A stretch of 64,000 nt of DNA, from positions 1 to 64,000 of the forward strand of contig NZ_QOIL01000016.1 in the NCBI RefSeq assembly GCF_003323745.1. Direction: 5' to 3'. Origin of the DNA: Sphaerisporangium album (GTDB lineage Bacteria; Actinomycetota; Actinomycetes; Streptosporangiales; Streptosporangiaceae). The notes beneath the pieces were generated by a model that ran no database searches, was not told the DNA's origin, and saw only the letters and a list, made by a program, of their open reading frames with translations. The position numbers were made by a program, and so were the translations under genes. Below, in pieces: positions 7,308 through 14,221 of this stretch. Within the stretch, counting starts at the first letter, position 1. Every line of letters starts with the position of its first letter.

Positions 7308-7900
7308 CGGGTCGCTCCGGCGGCACGCGCGGCGGCGCGGGCGCGCATACGGGTCTTGATCTGCTCCTGGGTGGGCGGGGCCCAGGTGTGCCATCCGGCT
7401 TGTGCGGTCCAGCGCTGGAGGTGGTCGTGCTTGGCGACGCCGCACCAGCGGCAGCCGCTCGGGGTGAACTCGGTCTGGGCCGGGCGAACTCCGGCGCAGC
7501 CCATCTCCCACCGCGCGCCCACGCGCTGCCACCGGCACTGCCCCGCGTCGCGGGCCTGCTCGACCGTCCACCGGCTGCCGTCGGCGATGAGGGTGCCGTC
7601 GAAGGCAGTGGCGCCGGAGTCCGACAGCGCGACCAGGCGGCCGCACCGGCACTTGGCGCCGGTCAGGACCTTCTCAGCGAGGGCCTGAGCGGCCTGGGCG
7701 GCGCCGGGCTGGTTCTCGACCGTCAGGCGGGCGCCCCGGTACATGGCGTGGGCGTACCAGCCCGCCTGATCGGCCGGGACGCCGTCATGGAGGTAGCCGA
7801 TCTGGAGTTGGCGGGCGCCGCTTCGGCCCACCAGGTCGCTGCATGCGGCGAGGATCTGCTGCTCCTCGGGGGGCAGGTGGGCGGCCAGTTCGTCAAGCAC
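7304..7900 (-). CDS. Hypothetical zinc-site protein, 198 aa
   Basis: GTG at 7898-7900 with AAAGGA upstream. N-terminal helical part (EEQQILAACSDLVGRSGARQ), then CRCGRLVALSDSGATAFDG around 85-103, and a second Cys cluster CRWCGVAKHDH around residue 155. The CxC and CxxC...H pairs could form zinc knuckles. C-terminus is a basic Ala/Arg helix. No named family recognised. Confidence 0.65.
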   Translation of the reverse strand: MLDELAAHLPPEEQQILAACSDLVGRSGARQLQIGYLHDGVPADQAGWYAHAMYRGARLTVENQPGAAQAAQALAEKVLTGAKCRCGRLVALSDSGATAFDGTLIADGSRWTVEQARDAGQCRWQRVGARWEMGCAGVRPAQTEFTPSGCRWCGVAKHDHLQRWTAQAGWHTWAPPTQEQIKTRMRARAAARAAGATR

Positions 7901-8471
7901 AGCTGGTCCTTTCGGTGAGCGCGGCGCGGGCGGCCGCGGCGCCGCGTTCGGCGGCGTGCTGGTGTTCGGGGGTGTGCTCGGCGAGCGCGGCCGTAGTGGC
8001 GACCGGGGGCCGGTCGAGGTGGACGACGTAGGGCCAGCCGCACTGGCCGACGCGCACCCGGACGCCGAACGCGGCGGCGTGCCAGTGGACGCGCTCGCAC
8101 CACGGGCAGGAGTCCACGACGGCCAGGCGGCGGCCGGGCCGGGAGCCGGGGGTGCCGACGGCGAGCCGAGCGGTGACGTGGCGGGTGATGATGCACACGT
8201 CGATCACGTCGGGCTGGGCGGTGTGGGCGCAGACGACGGCGCAGCGGGGCTGGCACAGTCCGCGGCCTTCCGGGCCGCCGCAGCGCAGGCACGCGGGTTC
8301 GCAGTCTTCGTCCTGGTTGGCGCGGCGCCGGCGGGGAGTGTGGGCGAGGGACCGCGCGGTGCGGCGGCCGCGGCGGGGCGCGGGCGGCGCCGGGCGGGCG
8401 GGCGGAGGCTCGGGGTCGCCATCGAGGGCGAACAGCGTGTCCTGGCCGTCGACGACGGCGGCGCGGCTCAT
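7893..8471 (-). CDS. Hypothetical Cys-rich protein with N-terminal QDTLF motif, 192 aa
   Basis: ATG at 8469-8471 (ATGA overlap). Near the N-terminus is GQDTLFALD, which fits the QxxLF clamp-binding pattern. A basic Pro/Arg linker follows, then two Cys pairs (CEPACLRCGGPEGRGLCQPRC) and a later CPWCERVHW, typical of treble-clef or ribbon zinc sites. The middle (DVIDVCIITRHVTARLAV) is a beta-rich segment. Function unknown. Confidence 0.65.
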   Translation of the reverse strand: MSRAAVVDGQDTLFALDGDPEPPPARPAPPAPRRGRRTARSLAHTPRRRRANQDEDCEPACLRCGGPEGRGLCQPRCAVVCAHTAQPDVIDVCIITRHVTARLAVGTPGSRPGRRLAVVDSCPWCERVHWHAAAFGVRVRVGQCGWPYVVHLDRPPVATTAALAEHTPEHQHAAERGAAAARAALTERTSCA

Positions 8472-8710
8472 GCGGGCCCGCCGGGCTCGTGGTCGCCGAG
8501 CGCGCGGTGGGCGTTGGCGGCCCGGGCGCGGGCGACGACGTCGGGGACGGCGTTGAGCGGCGGCCGCCATCCGGGCCCGGCGATGTGCTTGGACACGATG
8601 CGCTTGACCAGATCCTCGAGGGAGACAGCGGCGACGAACGGGCCGAGTTCGCGGCGCACGCCGTCGTACAGCTGGTTCCAGGCGCGCTGGATGTCGGGGT
8701 CGGAGCTCAT
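8468..8710 (-). CDS. Hypothetical helical protein, 80 aa
   Basis: ATG at 8708-8710, ATGA overlap with the gene upstream. One helical domain (IQRAWNQLYDGVRRELGPF, then LEDLVKRIVSKHIAG). No motif of known function. It looks like a small regulatory or scaffolding protein. Confidence 0.6.
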   Translation of the reverse strand: MSSDPDIQRAWNQLYDGVRRELGPFVAAVSLEDLVKRIVSKHIAGPGWRPPLNAVPDVVARARAANAHRALGDHEPGGPA

Positions 8711-9006
8711 CGGGGCCTCCGGGTGGGGAGCAGCAGCGCGTCGGCTGCGTCGCGGTCGGTGGTGCGGCGCGCGGCGGCCAGGTCGTCCTTGGCGGTCTCC
8801 CGGGCGATCAGTGCGTTCCAGCACTCCAGGCCGGCCAGACCCCAGGCGGCTCGGGCACCGGTGACCGGCGCGCCGACCGGGGTGGCACGGCGGATGCGGT
8901 CGTACGCGGCGGTGGCGGTGTCCAGGCGGTTGCGGGCGTCGACGAGCTCACGGTCAGCCTGATCGAAGGTGTCCTGGGCGGCGCGCAGGTCGGCGGATAG
9001 ATCCAT
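8707..9006 (-). CDS. Hypothetical coiled-coil protein, 99 aa
   Basis: ATG at 9004-9006 in a TGATG overlap with the stop of the initiator-like gene. Heptad-like helical sequence (ADLRAAQDTFDQADRELVDA, then RNRLDTATAAYDRIRR) suggests a coiled coil of about 40 residues. Direct coupling to the initiator gene suggests a role in the replication module, as an inference from position only. Confidence 0.6.
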   Translation of the reverse strand: MDLSADLRAAQDTFDQADRELVDARNRLDTATAAYDRIRRATPVGAPVTGARAAWGLAGLECWNALIARETAKDDLAAARRTTDRDAADALLLPTRRPR

Positions 9007-10256
9007 CAGGCGCTCCCGGCGGGGTCGAGTTGGTCGGGGGTGACGCCGAGCTGGTCGAGGCCGCGGGTGAACGCCTCCAGGTCCTCGGGGGTCGGGACCC
9101 GGAAGGCGGTGGCAGGGTCGACGCAGCAGAACGACGGGCCGGTGGGGTCGCCGCCGCAGCGCGGGCAGGTGGTGCCGAGGGCGACGTCGCGGCCGAGGCG
9201 TTGCAGGGCGCCGCGGAGTTCGGGGATGTGCTGGTGGTCGGCGTAGGTGCGTTCGGCGATGACCTGGTGGGCGTACTGGAGGATGACCTCGCGGGCGAAC
9301 CCGGCCTCGAGGGCGTGGGTGGCGAGGGCGATGAGGTGTTTGCGGACCCAGGCGGGGGCGGCGCGGTAGCGGGGGGTGGCCGCGATGATGCCTCGGGCGG
9401 TGAGGTTGTCGGGTTGCGCCGTAGGCGCTGTCGCGGTCGTGCGCGCGGTACGGACCGTTAGCTCGCCTACGGCGAGAACCCCAGATTCGTACTCTTCTCG
9501 TACTCCTGACGTACTCCTTACGTACTCTGCCGCAACGGTTGCGGTTGAGATCCGCTGTGGTTGCGGTTCACTTCCGCAACGGTTGCGGTTGAGATCCGCT
9601 GTGGTTGCGGTTGAACGCGTTCGAATCTCGGGGTTATCCACAGGGTCGAACCGCAATGGTTGCGGTTGATCGGGAGGGTTATCCACAGACGTGAACCGCA
9701 ACGGTTGCGGTTCACTGTCGGTCTCCGCCTCATCCTCCAACCGCAACGGTTGCGGTTCAGGGGTCTCCTCGTGCTCGATGCACGGCCCCTCGCCCTGATG
9801 CTTGGTCCCCCGCCCCGCGCGCTTCTTGCACGCGCCACCCTTGCTCGTCGGCCGCCCGCACAGCTTCACCTCAACCTTGCCTGGCGCCTGGGCGATGACG
9901 TCCTCCGTCGGCCACGCCAGCCGGAACGTCGGGTAGCGTCGCGCCCCGCGGGTAACCAGCCAGCCCTCGTCCATCAGCTGGTGCACCGAGGCGATGGCGG
10001 TGTTCTCCGCCATGTTCAGCTCCGTGGCCAGCGACTTGTACCCCGGGTTGGCCTCCTTGTGGTCCTTGCCAACCGTGTACACGTAGAGCCGCTGCGCGAT
10101 GTTGTAGCGCGAAGAGTCGAGCCCTGTGCGCTTGTAGAAGAGCAGCATCCACACAAGCGCCCGGTTCAACTTGAGCTGCCCAGGGCTCAGATACCGGTGC
10201 GCCCATGCCGGGACGTCGGTCTCATCGATGGCCGCGCCCCGCGCCTGTCCGCTCAC
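9006..10256 (-). CDS. Winged-helix replication initiator-like protein, 416 aa, with the origin inside its gene
   Basis: Residues about 20-115 are a helix-turn-helix/winged-helix domain (LVWMLLFYKRTGLDSSRY, then NPGYKSLATELNMAENTAI and VHQLMDEGWLVTRG). Residues about 165-250 are a low-complexity linker with repeated PQPLRF/L peptides, which is the translation of the palindromic iterons in the DNA. The C-terminal part (about 275-400) is helical and carries CPRCGGDPTGPSFCC, a zinc site. Placing DNA repeats within the initiator gene parallels lambda O. GTG at 10254-10256 lacks a strong ribosome site. Divergent from a ribbon-helix-helix gene with shared palindromic operators. Initiator function is inferred from domain plus embedded origin. 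Confidence 0.75.
   Translation of the reverse strand: MSGQARGAAIDETDVPAWAHRYLSPGQLKLNRALVWMLLFYKRTGLDSSRYNIAQRLYVYTVGKDHKEANPGYKSLATELNMAENTAIASVHQLMDEGWLVTRGARRYPTFRLAWPTEDVIAQAPGKVEVKLCGRPTSKGGACKKRAGRGTKHQGEGPCIEHEETPEPQPLRLEDEAETDSEPQPLRFTSVDNPPDQPQPLRFDPVDNPEIRTRSTATTADLNRNRCGSEPQPQRISTATVAAEYVRSTSGVREEYESGVLAVGELTVRTARTTATAPTAQPDNLTARGIIAATPRYRAAPAWVRKHLIALATHALEAGFAREVILQYAHQVIAERTYADHQHIPELRGALQRLGRDVALGTTCPRCGGDPTGPSFCCVDPATAFRVPTPEDLEAFTRGLDQLGVTPDQLDPAGSA
9488..9531 (+). repeat. Four tandem 11-bp repeats beginning CGTACTC
   Basis: CGTACTC occurs at 9488, 9499, 9510 and 9521, exactly 11 bases apart, with variable last four bases (TTCT, CTGA, CTTA, TGCC after the shared core minus its end). 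Helical phasing on one DNA face is expected. Probable part of the origin. Confidence 0.75.
9530..9757. repeat. Seven iterons with core CCGCAACGGTTGCGG
   Basis: Copies start at about 9530, 9552, 9574, 9596, 9651, 9696 and 9741. The first four are exactly 22 bp apart; the second and fourth are a variant (CCGCTGTGGTTGCGGTT). Each is a 7-bp inverted repeat about a single central base; the copy at 9691-9715 extends to perfect 12-bp arms (GTGAACCGCAAC and complement). The regular 22-bp spacing (two helical turns) and palindromy suggest dimer binding sites for the initiator. Confidence 0.85.
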
Positions 10257-10468
10257 GCCGTTTCAATCCGTTCTCTCGTTGGGGGTCATGTGGAGGCGGG
10301 ACCTGTAATCGGTCAGGCATGGGGCACCCCCGTCTCTCTGGCAAGCAGGGGGCGGCGGCTCTCATGGATCGGCGGTGTCCCGCTGACCGGCGGCGCGGTG
10401 TTTTCAGGCATGCGAAATAGAGCCCCCGTCGGGCGACAAAGTGCTGGCCATAGTGGGACTTGCGGTCC

Positions 10469-10551
10469 CCGTGTATATCCACGACGATAGCAAGCGTGGA
10501 TATACACGGCAACGGCGCGGGCAAGGATCCTGGATATGCACGGGTTACGAT
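10469..10551. promoter_or_regulatory. Divergent control region with 15-bp palindrome and third half-site
   Basis: A perfect inverted repeat, CCGTGTATATCCACG at 10469-10483 and its complement at 10495-10509 with an 11-nt spacer, lies between the initiator-like gene and the ribbon-helix-helix gene. A third, diverged half-site (TGGATATGCACGG, 10531-10543) follows. TACGAT at 10546-10551 could be a -10 box for the + strand gene, which would make that transcript nearly leaderless. Ribbon-helix-helix proteins typically bind such repeats at their own promoters, so autoregulation and initiator control are likely. Confidence 0.7.
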
Positions 10552-10753
10552 GTGCGATGTGAAGGACACCCACACCAGACACCGGCCCATCAGGGTGGAC
10601 ACTGAACTGTGGGAGGCATTCGGCCGGCTGGTCGGCGTGCGGAACCGATCGGCGATGATCCGCGACTTCATCCGCTGGTACATCGGCATCCCCGGCGCCG
10701 AACTCCCCAAGCGGCCAGAGCCAGCCAAGCGATCGAAGCCCGCCGGCGCCTGA
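10550..10753 (+). CDS. Ribbon-helix-helix (CopG/Arc-like) regulator, 67 aa
   Basis: The core RPIRVDTELWEAFGRLV followed by RNRSAMIRDFIRWYI is a classic ribbon-helix-helix: one beta strand (PIRVDT) and two helices, with basic tails. It is the only + strand gene in the first 35 kb, divergent from the initiator gene and adjacent to a 15-bp palindrome plus a third half-site. Start is ATG 10550 or GTG 10559; no ribosome site is present, and a possible -10 at 10546-10551 would give a leaderless message beginning at GTG 10559. Likely role: repressor setting initiator expression or copy number (inference). Confidence 0.85.
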   Translation: MCDVKDTHTRHRPIRVDTELWEAFGRLVGVRNRSAMIRDFIRWYIGIPGAELPKRPEPAKRSKPAGA

Positions 10754-10764
10754 CGCCGACGCCC

Positions 10765-10959
10765 TCAGAACAGCCCGTCCTGCCGCGCGGCGCGGTCGTA
10801 GGGCTTCTCGACGATCGGCCCGCTGGTCTCGTACGCCTTCTGCCGGTGCCTGTCCGCGCACCGGTCGCATGACAGCGCGTTGTACAGGGTCTTGCCGGGG
10901 ACTCGGCCGCTGATGATCAGCGTGGCGGGGCGCGGGCTTGTGGAGCAGTGCGAGGTCAC
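10765..10959 (-). CDS. Small Cys protein ending in QDGLF, 64 aa
   Basis: GTG at 10957-10959 is chosen over upstream starts because GGAGGG lies six bases before it. It contains CDRCADRHRQKAYETSG, a likely zinc-knuckle half, and ends exactly with RQDGLF. A C-terminal QxxLF is the classic form of a beta-clamp-binding tail. Convergent with the ribbon-helix-helix gene (11-bp gap). Function unknown; may act at replication forks if the tail is real. Confidence 0.65.
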   Translation of the reverse strand: MTSHCSTSPRPATLIISGRVPGKTLYNALSCDRCADRHRQKAYETSGPIVEKPYDRAARQDGLF

Positions 10960-11139
10960 AAACGCCCTCCAGCCCGAGCGCATCTGTGGTCGTCCGTGTC
11001 GACGAATACCCTTGCTGTGACCTGCAGAGGTCGTTGGCCGTGATCGCTGGCACACGGCCTCTGAGCGCACATGGCGGGGTGTTTGCCCTGGCCACGGGGG
11101 AGTGTGATCGTTGACACGGATGATGGCAATAGGGCCGCG

Positions 11140-11397
11140 TCACGTTTCCCCCTGACCATCGATGAGGAGGACCAGGCCGTCGGCGAGGAGCACGGAGCCG
11201 CCGAGGGTGACGTGCATGCGGGCGGCATCGGCCGCAGCGGCAGGGGTGAAGCCAGCGTCGACGAGGCGGCCCATGAGGTCGCGGACGCGGCTCTCGATGA
11301 CAGGCCATTCACGGGGGTGGCCGGTGCCCCCGTTGTCGATGGGGCGGAGCCAGCCGCGGCGGATCCAGTGGTCAATCTGGCGGTAGCTCGGGGTCAC
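11140..11397 (-). CDS. MerR-like HTH protein, 85 aa
   Basis: The first 35 residues (PSYRQIDHWIRRGWLRP, then GGTGHPREWP) have the helix-turn-helix plus wing of MerR/BldC-like DNA-binding proteins, with the GGTGHPREW wing typical of actinomycete and phage versions. The rest is helical and hydrophobic without an effector domain. GTG at 11395-11397 has GAGGTGG upstream and overlaps the stop of the methyltransferase-like gene. Probable transcription factor or excisionase-like protein. Confidence 0.75.
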   Translation of the reverse strand: MTPSYRQIDHWIRRGWLRPIDNGGTGHPREWPVIESRVRDLMGRLVDAGFTPAAAADAARMHVTLGGSVLLADGLVLLIDGQGET

Positions 11398-12026
11398 AGC
11401 GGCCACCTCGCGAGCAGCTTGGCGGGCAGCTGGTTGCGGAAGGTGTCGCCTAAGACGATGTTGTCGTCCATGAACGTGATCGGCCGGATGCCGCCGATCT
11501 CCAGCCAGCACACCGACTTGGCCAGGTCGATGGCCACGGCGTCCAGGTCGGTCCCGTAGAGGCATTCGCTCATGACCTGGGCCGTGACTGCCTGGATGAG
11601 GAAGTCCGGGACGTGCGGTGGCGGGTCGGCCTGGGTGATGCACCACTCGGTGAGATGGCGCGCGGTGTGGATCAAGAAGATGCCGGGGCCGCAGAACGGG
11701 TCGTGGATGGTGATGTGGGCGAGCGGCCGCGGGTGGCCGGCGAGCCGGTTGAGGTTGGCGGCCTGGAGCGCGGCGGGCACTTGGAAGTCGACGACCTCGG
11801 GCGGGGTGTAGATGACGCCGTCCCGGGCGCGCCGACGGGGGGCGAGGAGGCGCTGCCGTAGTTCGCCGAGCTCGACGATGCCCCACTGGGAGAAGTCGGC
11901 GTCGGTGAGCCATGAGGGCAGCTCGGCGTCGGCACCCGGCCAGGGCGCGGCCAGGCCGCGGGCGCCGGCGATGCGGTTAATGACCGTGCGCGCGACGAGT
12001 TGGTCGTGGGCGAGTAGGGCGGTCAT
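11394..12026 (-). CDS. N6-adenine methyltransferase-like protein, no NPPY motif, 210 aa
   Basis: GVIYTPPEVVDFQV is the Q/YTPxxVV motif that precedes AdoMet-binding in type I-like N6 methylases; HDPFCGPGIFLIHTARHL is motif I and YGTDLDAVAIDLAKSVCWLE is motif II-III. The protein ends soon after and lacks the catalytic [DN]PP[YF] motif IV and target-recognition domain. It may bind AdoMet without methylating alone, or may act with the similar protein encoded upstream. ATG at 12024-12026 with GGAGG upstream. Confidence 0.7.
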   Translation of the reverse strand: MTALLAHDQLVARTVINRIAGARGLAAPWPGADAELPSWLTDADFSQWGIVELGELRQRLLAPRRRARDGVIYTPPEVVDFQVPAALQAANLNRLAGHPRPLAHITIHDPFCGPGIFLIHTARHLTEWCITQADPPPHVPDFLIQAVTAQVMSECLYGTDLDAVAIDLAKSVCWLEIGGIRPITFMDDNIVLGDTFRNQLPAKLLARWPL

Positions 12027-12172
12027 CGTGGCCTCCTGGCCCAGCGGATGGCGATGAGCGGCACGGGGCACACGTAGATGGCGTCCGGGCCGATGTAGAC
12101 GCCGATCCAGGCGTCGCGTGGCTCGAACCAGAGGGTGAGGCGTCCGGCGGCCGCCAGGCGGGTCTTGGTCAT
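12023..12172 (-). CDS. Small conserved phage-type protein, 49 aa
   Basis: LTLWFEPRDAWIGVYIGPDA followed by IYVCPVPLIAIRW: a compact beta-rich protein with aromatic residues seen in the early regions of actinophages. ATGA overlaps on both sides show tight coupling. No biochemical role is known to me. Confidence 0.65.
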   Translation of the reverse strand: MTKTRLAAAGRLTLWFEPRDAWIGVYIGPDAIYVCPVPLIAIRWARRPR

Positions 12173-12552
12173 GACGCGGCCTCGAACAGGTCGAACGGCG
12201 GAAGCTGAACGTTCTCCACGGGCCGCGGATGGGCGGCTTCCACCCGGTCCGCGTGCGCTTGGATGATCAGGGCGCTCTGGGCCAGGGCGTTCGCTTCGCC
12301 GTGAAGGCGGCGTTGCTCGCGCTGCGCGGCCATGATGTCCTGCCACCCCACGGCGGCGAGGACCGCCGCGTCGGCCTGTACGGCCTGCACGCGGACTTCC
12401 TGTGCTCGATGCAGGAGCTCCGCGGCCTTGGTCCGCTCACCGTTGAGCCAGTCGGGGAGCTGGTCGGGGTGGGCGCAGGCGAGGCAGTCCGGGTCGTTGT
12501 GCCGCGCGGGCGGCTTCGGCGGGCGGCCGTTGGGCTGCGGCGTGGTCGTCAT
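12169..12552 (-). CDS. Hypothetical helical protein with C-terminal FDLF tail, 127 aa
   Basis: N-terminus holds a HNDPDCLACAHPD segment, a likely half zinc site; residues about 45-105 form a long Ala/Gln-rich helix (probable coiled coil). It ends LPPFDLFEAAS, nearly the same tail as the next gene (QQPDLFGAAS). The DLF element with a preceding Gln resembles a beta-clamp-binding peptide. ATGA overlaps on both sides. Confidence 0.65.
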   Translation of the reverse strand: MTTTPQPNGRPPKPPARHNDPDCLACAHPDQLPDWLNGERTKAAELLHRAQEVRVQAVQADAAVLAAVGWQDIMAAQREQRRLHGEANALAQSALIIQAHADRVEAAHPRPVENVQLPPFDLFEAAS

Positions 12553-13646
12553 GAGGCCGCTCCGAACAGGTCGGGCTGCTGGGGGGCGGTGACGACGACC
12601 ACGGGCGGGGCAGGCTCGTGGTCGTGGCCGAGGTTGGCGATAGCGGCCAGGCCGGGGTGAAGGCGGGCGTGCTCCTGGCGGCTGATGCGGCCGGCGAGCA
12701 GGGAGTCCCCGACGGCGATCCGCGGGCGGATGGGCGGGATCCGGTCCAGGCGCAGGACGGGGATCAGGCTGGAGCGGTGCATGAGCTCGCCGATGGTGAC
12801 GACGCAACGGAGGCGGGCGACGGAGGCGGTGAGCGGGTCGATCTCGCAGCCGTGGACGCCGGCGAGGATGCGGCGGATCGCCTCGGCTGGCGGGTACACC
12901 GGGCCGCCGGTGATGCCCTTCACCTTCATCTGGCGGGCCGCCAGGCCGCCCGTGGTGTACCACTCCCAGAGGAAGTCGATCATTCGGACGAGGAAGTGGC
13001 CGGTGCCGCAGGTCGGGTCGACGGTGTGGAGCGTCTGGCCGGTGAACTCGGCGGCGGCCGGGAGCAGGGTGAGGTCGAGGATGCCGTCGGCGATCCACCA
13101 TGGCGTCTGGGCGTTGCCGCCGCCTCCGCCGTGCGGCCGAGGGTCGCGCAGGTGCTGGAGGATGTCGCCGGCCAGCCACCCGGAGATGCTCAGGGGCCCG
13201 CTGGTGGCCTCGTAGGCGAGCGGCGGCGCCTCGTCGGCCCACCAGTGGATCAGGTCCAGGCACGCGTCGTCGGTGGGCGTGTGGTCGTGCAGGGCGCTGT
13301 AGCGGCCGTCCAGGAGGCAGCGTGTGGCGGGGTGGGCGGCGGCGAGGCGGTTGATGGCGGCCGCGACCCAGCCGCGAGGACCGCCGGCGCGGTCGAGGAC
13401 CTCGCGGCGGAGCTCGGGGGTGATGGTGCGCAGGAACGGATCGATCAGGTGATGGTCCTCGGCCCAGGCGACGAGCACGGTGCAGTAGACCCACGCGACC
13501 GCGGCCGGGCGGACTTCGGCGAGCCGGCCGCTGGAGGCCTTGGCGCCGGCCATCGACGCGGCGAAGACTTCGACGTGCTGGCGCAGGGCGCGGATCAGGG
13601 GCCGGGTGAAGGTGTTGTCGTCGACGGGGTTCGAGGGGTTGGTCAT
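12549..13646 (-). CDS. N6 methylase-like protein lacking a clear catalytic motif, 365 aa
   Basis: N-terminal helical region (about 1-190) followed by a methylase-like core: HTVDPTCGTGHFLVRMIDFL (motif I), HGCEIDPLTASVARLRC (motif II) and RIAVGDSLL (motif III region). A catalytic NPPY/F is not seen, although the C-terminal 60 residues follow directly. The tail QQPDLFGAAS fits the beta-clamp-binding consensus. It resembles a shortened PglX/type I HsdM-like subunit; role may be DNA binding or AdoMet sensing. ATG 13644-13646, ATGA overlap. Confidence 0.7.
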   Translation of the reverse strand: MTNPSNPVDDNTFTRPLIRALRQHVEVFAASMAGAKASSGRLAEVRPAAVAWVYCTVLVAWAEDHHLIDPFLRTITPELRREVLDRAGGPRGWVAAAINRLAAAHPATRCLLDGRYSALHDHTPTDDACLDLIHWWADEAPPLAYEATSGPLSISGWLAGDILQHLRDPRPHGGGGGNAQTPWWIADGILDLTLLPAAAEFTGQTLHTVDPTCGTGHFLVRMIDFLWEWYTTGGLAARQMKVKGITGGPVYPPAEAIRRILAGVHGCEIDPLTASVARLRCVVTIGELMHRSSLIPVLRLDRIPPIRPRIAVGDSLLAGRISRQEHARLHPGLAAIANLGHDHEPAPPVVVVTAPQQPDLFGAAS

Positions 13647-14221
13647 GCCGGGGCCTCGCTTGGCGTGCAGGGGTGCTCCAGGGCGTTGATGCGGGCGGTG
13701 ATCTGGTCAATCAGGCCGGCGAGTTCGGTGGCCTCGGCCGCGGGGTGGGGCAGGGCGAGCGCGGGGTCGAGCGAGGCGCGCAGGGCGTGGGCCCACTCGC
13801 GGAGATGGCCCTGGGCGGCAGCTAGGCGCAGCAGGGAGATCGCCCGGGAACCCTCGGGCGTGGCGTGGTCAGGGTGTGCGACGGCCTGGGCACGTTCAAG
13901 CGCGGCGGGAAGCCGTCCGGCCAGGGCTTCGGCGAGGGCCCAGCGGTCCTCGGTCGGCCAGCGGGCGCCGGCGGGGGTGGCGGCCGCGCCGCGGACCACG
14001 ATGTGGATCTGCCGGGCGAGTTCGGCGATCAGGTCGAGGTCGCGCTCGCGCCCGGCGGGGCAGCCGACCAGCGTCGGGTCGCAGTCGTACACGGCGGCCG
14101 CGTCGCGCAGGTGGGCGGCTGCGGTGGTGAGCAGCCGGATCGCGCGTTCGGGCAGGCCGGTTCGGGCCTGGTCGAGTTGGTCCGCCTGCTTCAGCAGATC
14201 AGCCTGCTGGTCCCAGGTCAC
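13643..14221 (-). CDS. Hypothetical helical protein, 192 aa
   Basis: GTG at 14219-14221 with AAGGAG upstream. Almost entirely helical (DQQADLLKQADQLDQARTG, later LAELARQIHIVVRGAAAT), with a single CDPTLVGCPAG pair. Likely a helical-bundle or coiled-coil protein. Upstream partner of the methylase-like gene by ATGA overlap. No known family. Confidence 0.65.
   Translation of the reverse strand: MTWDQQADLLKQADQLDQARTGLPERAIRLLTTAAAHLRDAAAVYDCDPTLVGCPAGRERDLDLIAELARQIHIVVRGAAATPAGARWPTEDRWALAEALAGRLPAALERAQAVAHPDHATPEGSRAISLLRLAAAQGHLREWAHALRASLDPALALPHPAAEATELAGLIDQITARINALEHPCTPSEAPA

Larger units (their letters stand above)
9488..9757. other. Probable replication origin embedded in the initiator-like gene
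   Basis: Three ordered elements in 270 bp: four 11-bp repeats (9488-9531), seven palindromic iterons (9530-9757), and two exact DnaA boxes TTATCCACA at 9634-9642 and 9679-9687, both on the + strand and 45 bp apart. The 11-mers lie in the least GC-rich stretch and could be the unwinding element. The combination of initiator repeats, DnaA boxes and a less GC-rich tandem array inside an initiator gene is the layout of theta-type phage and plasmid origins. Function is inferred. Confidence 0.75.

Noticed and set aside
9530-9757. The repeat array considered as a CRISPR
   Set aside because: Repeats are short, palindromic and only 22-45 bp apart, spacers are too short, and no cas genes are present. 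Iterons with DnaA boxes explain it better.
10261-10468. Minus-strand ORF running from the ribbon-helix-helix region into the initiator gene
   Set aside because: It is opposite a well-supported + strand gene and in a different frame from the initiator; its content is basic low complexity and it lacks a ribosome site.
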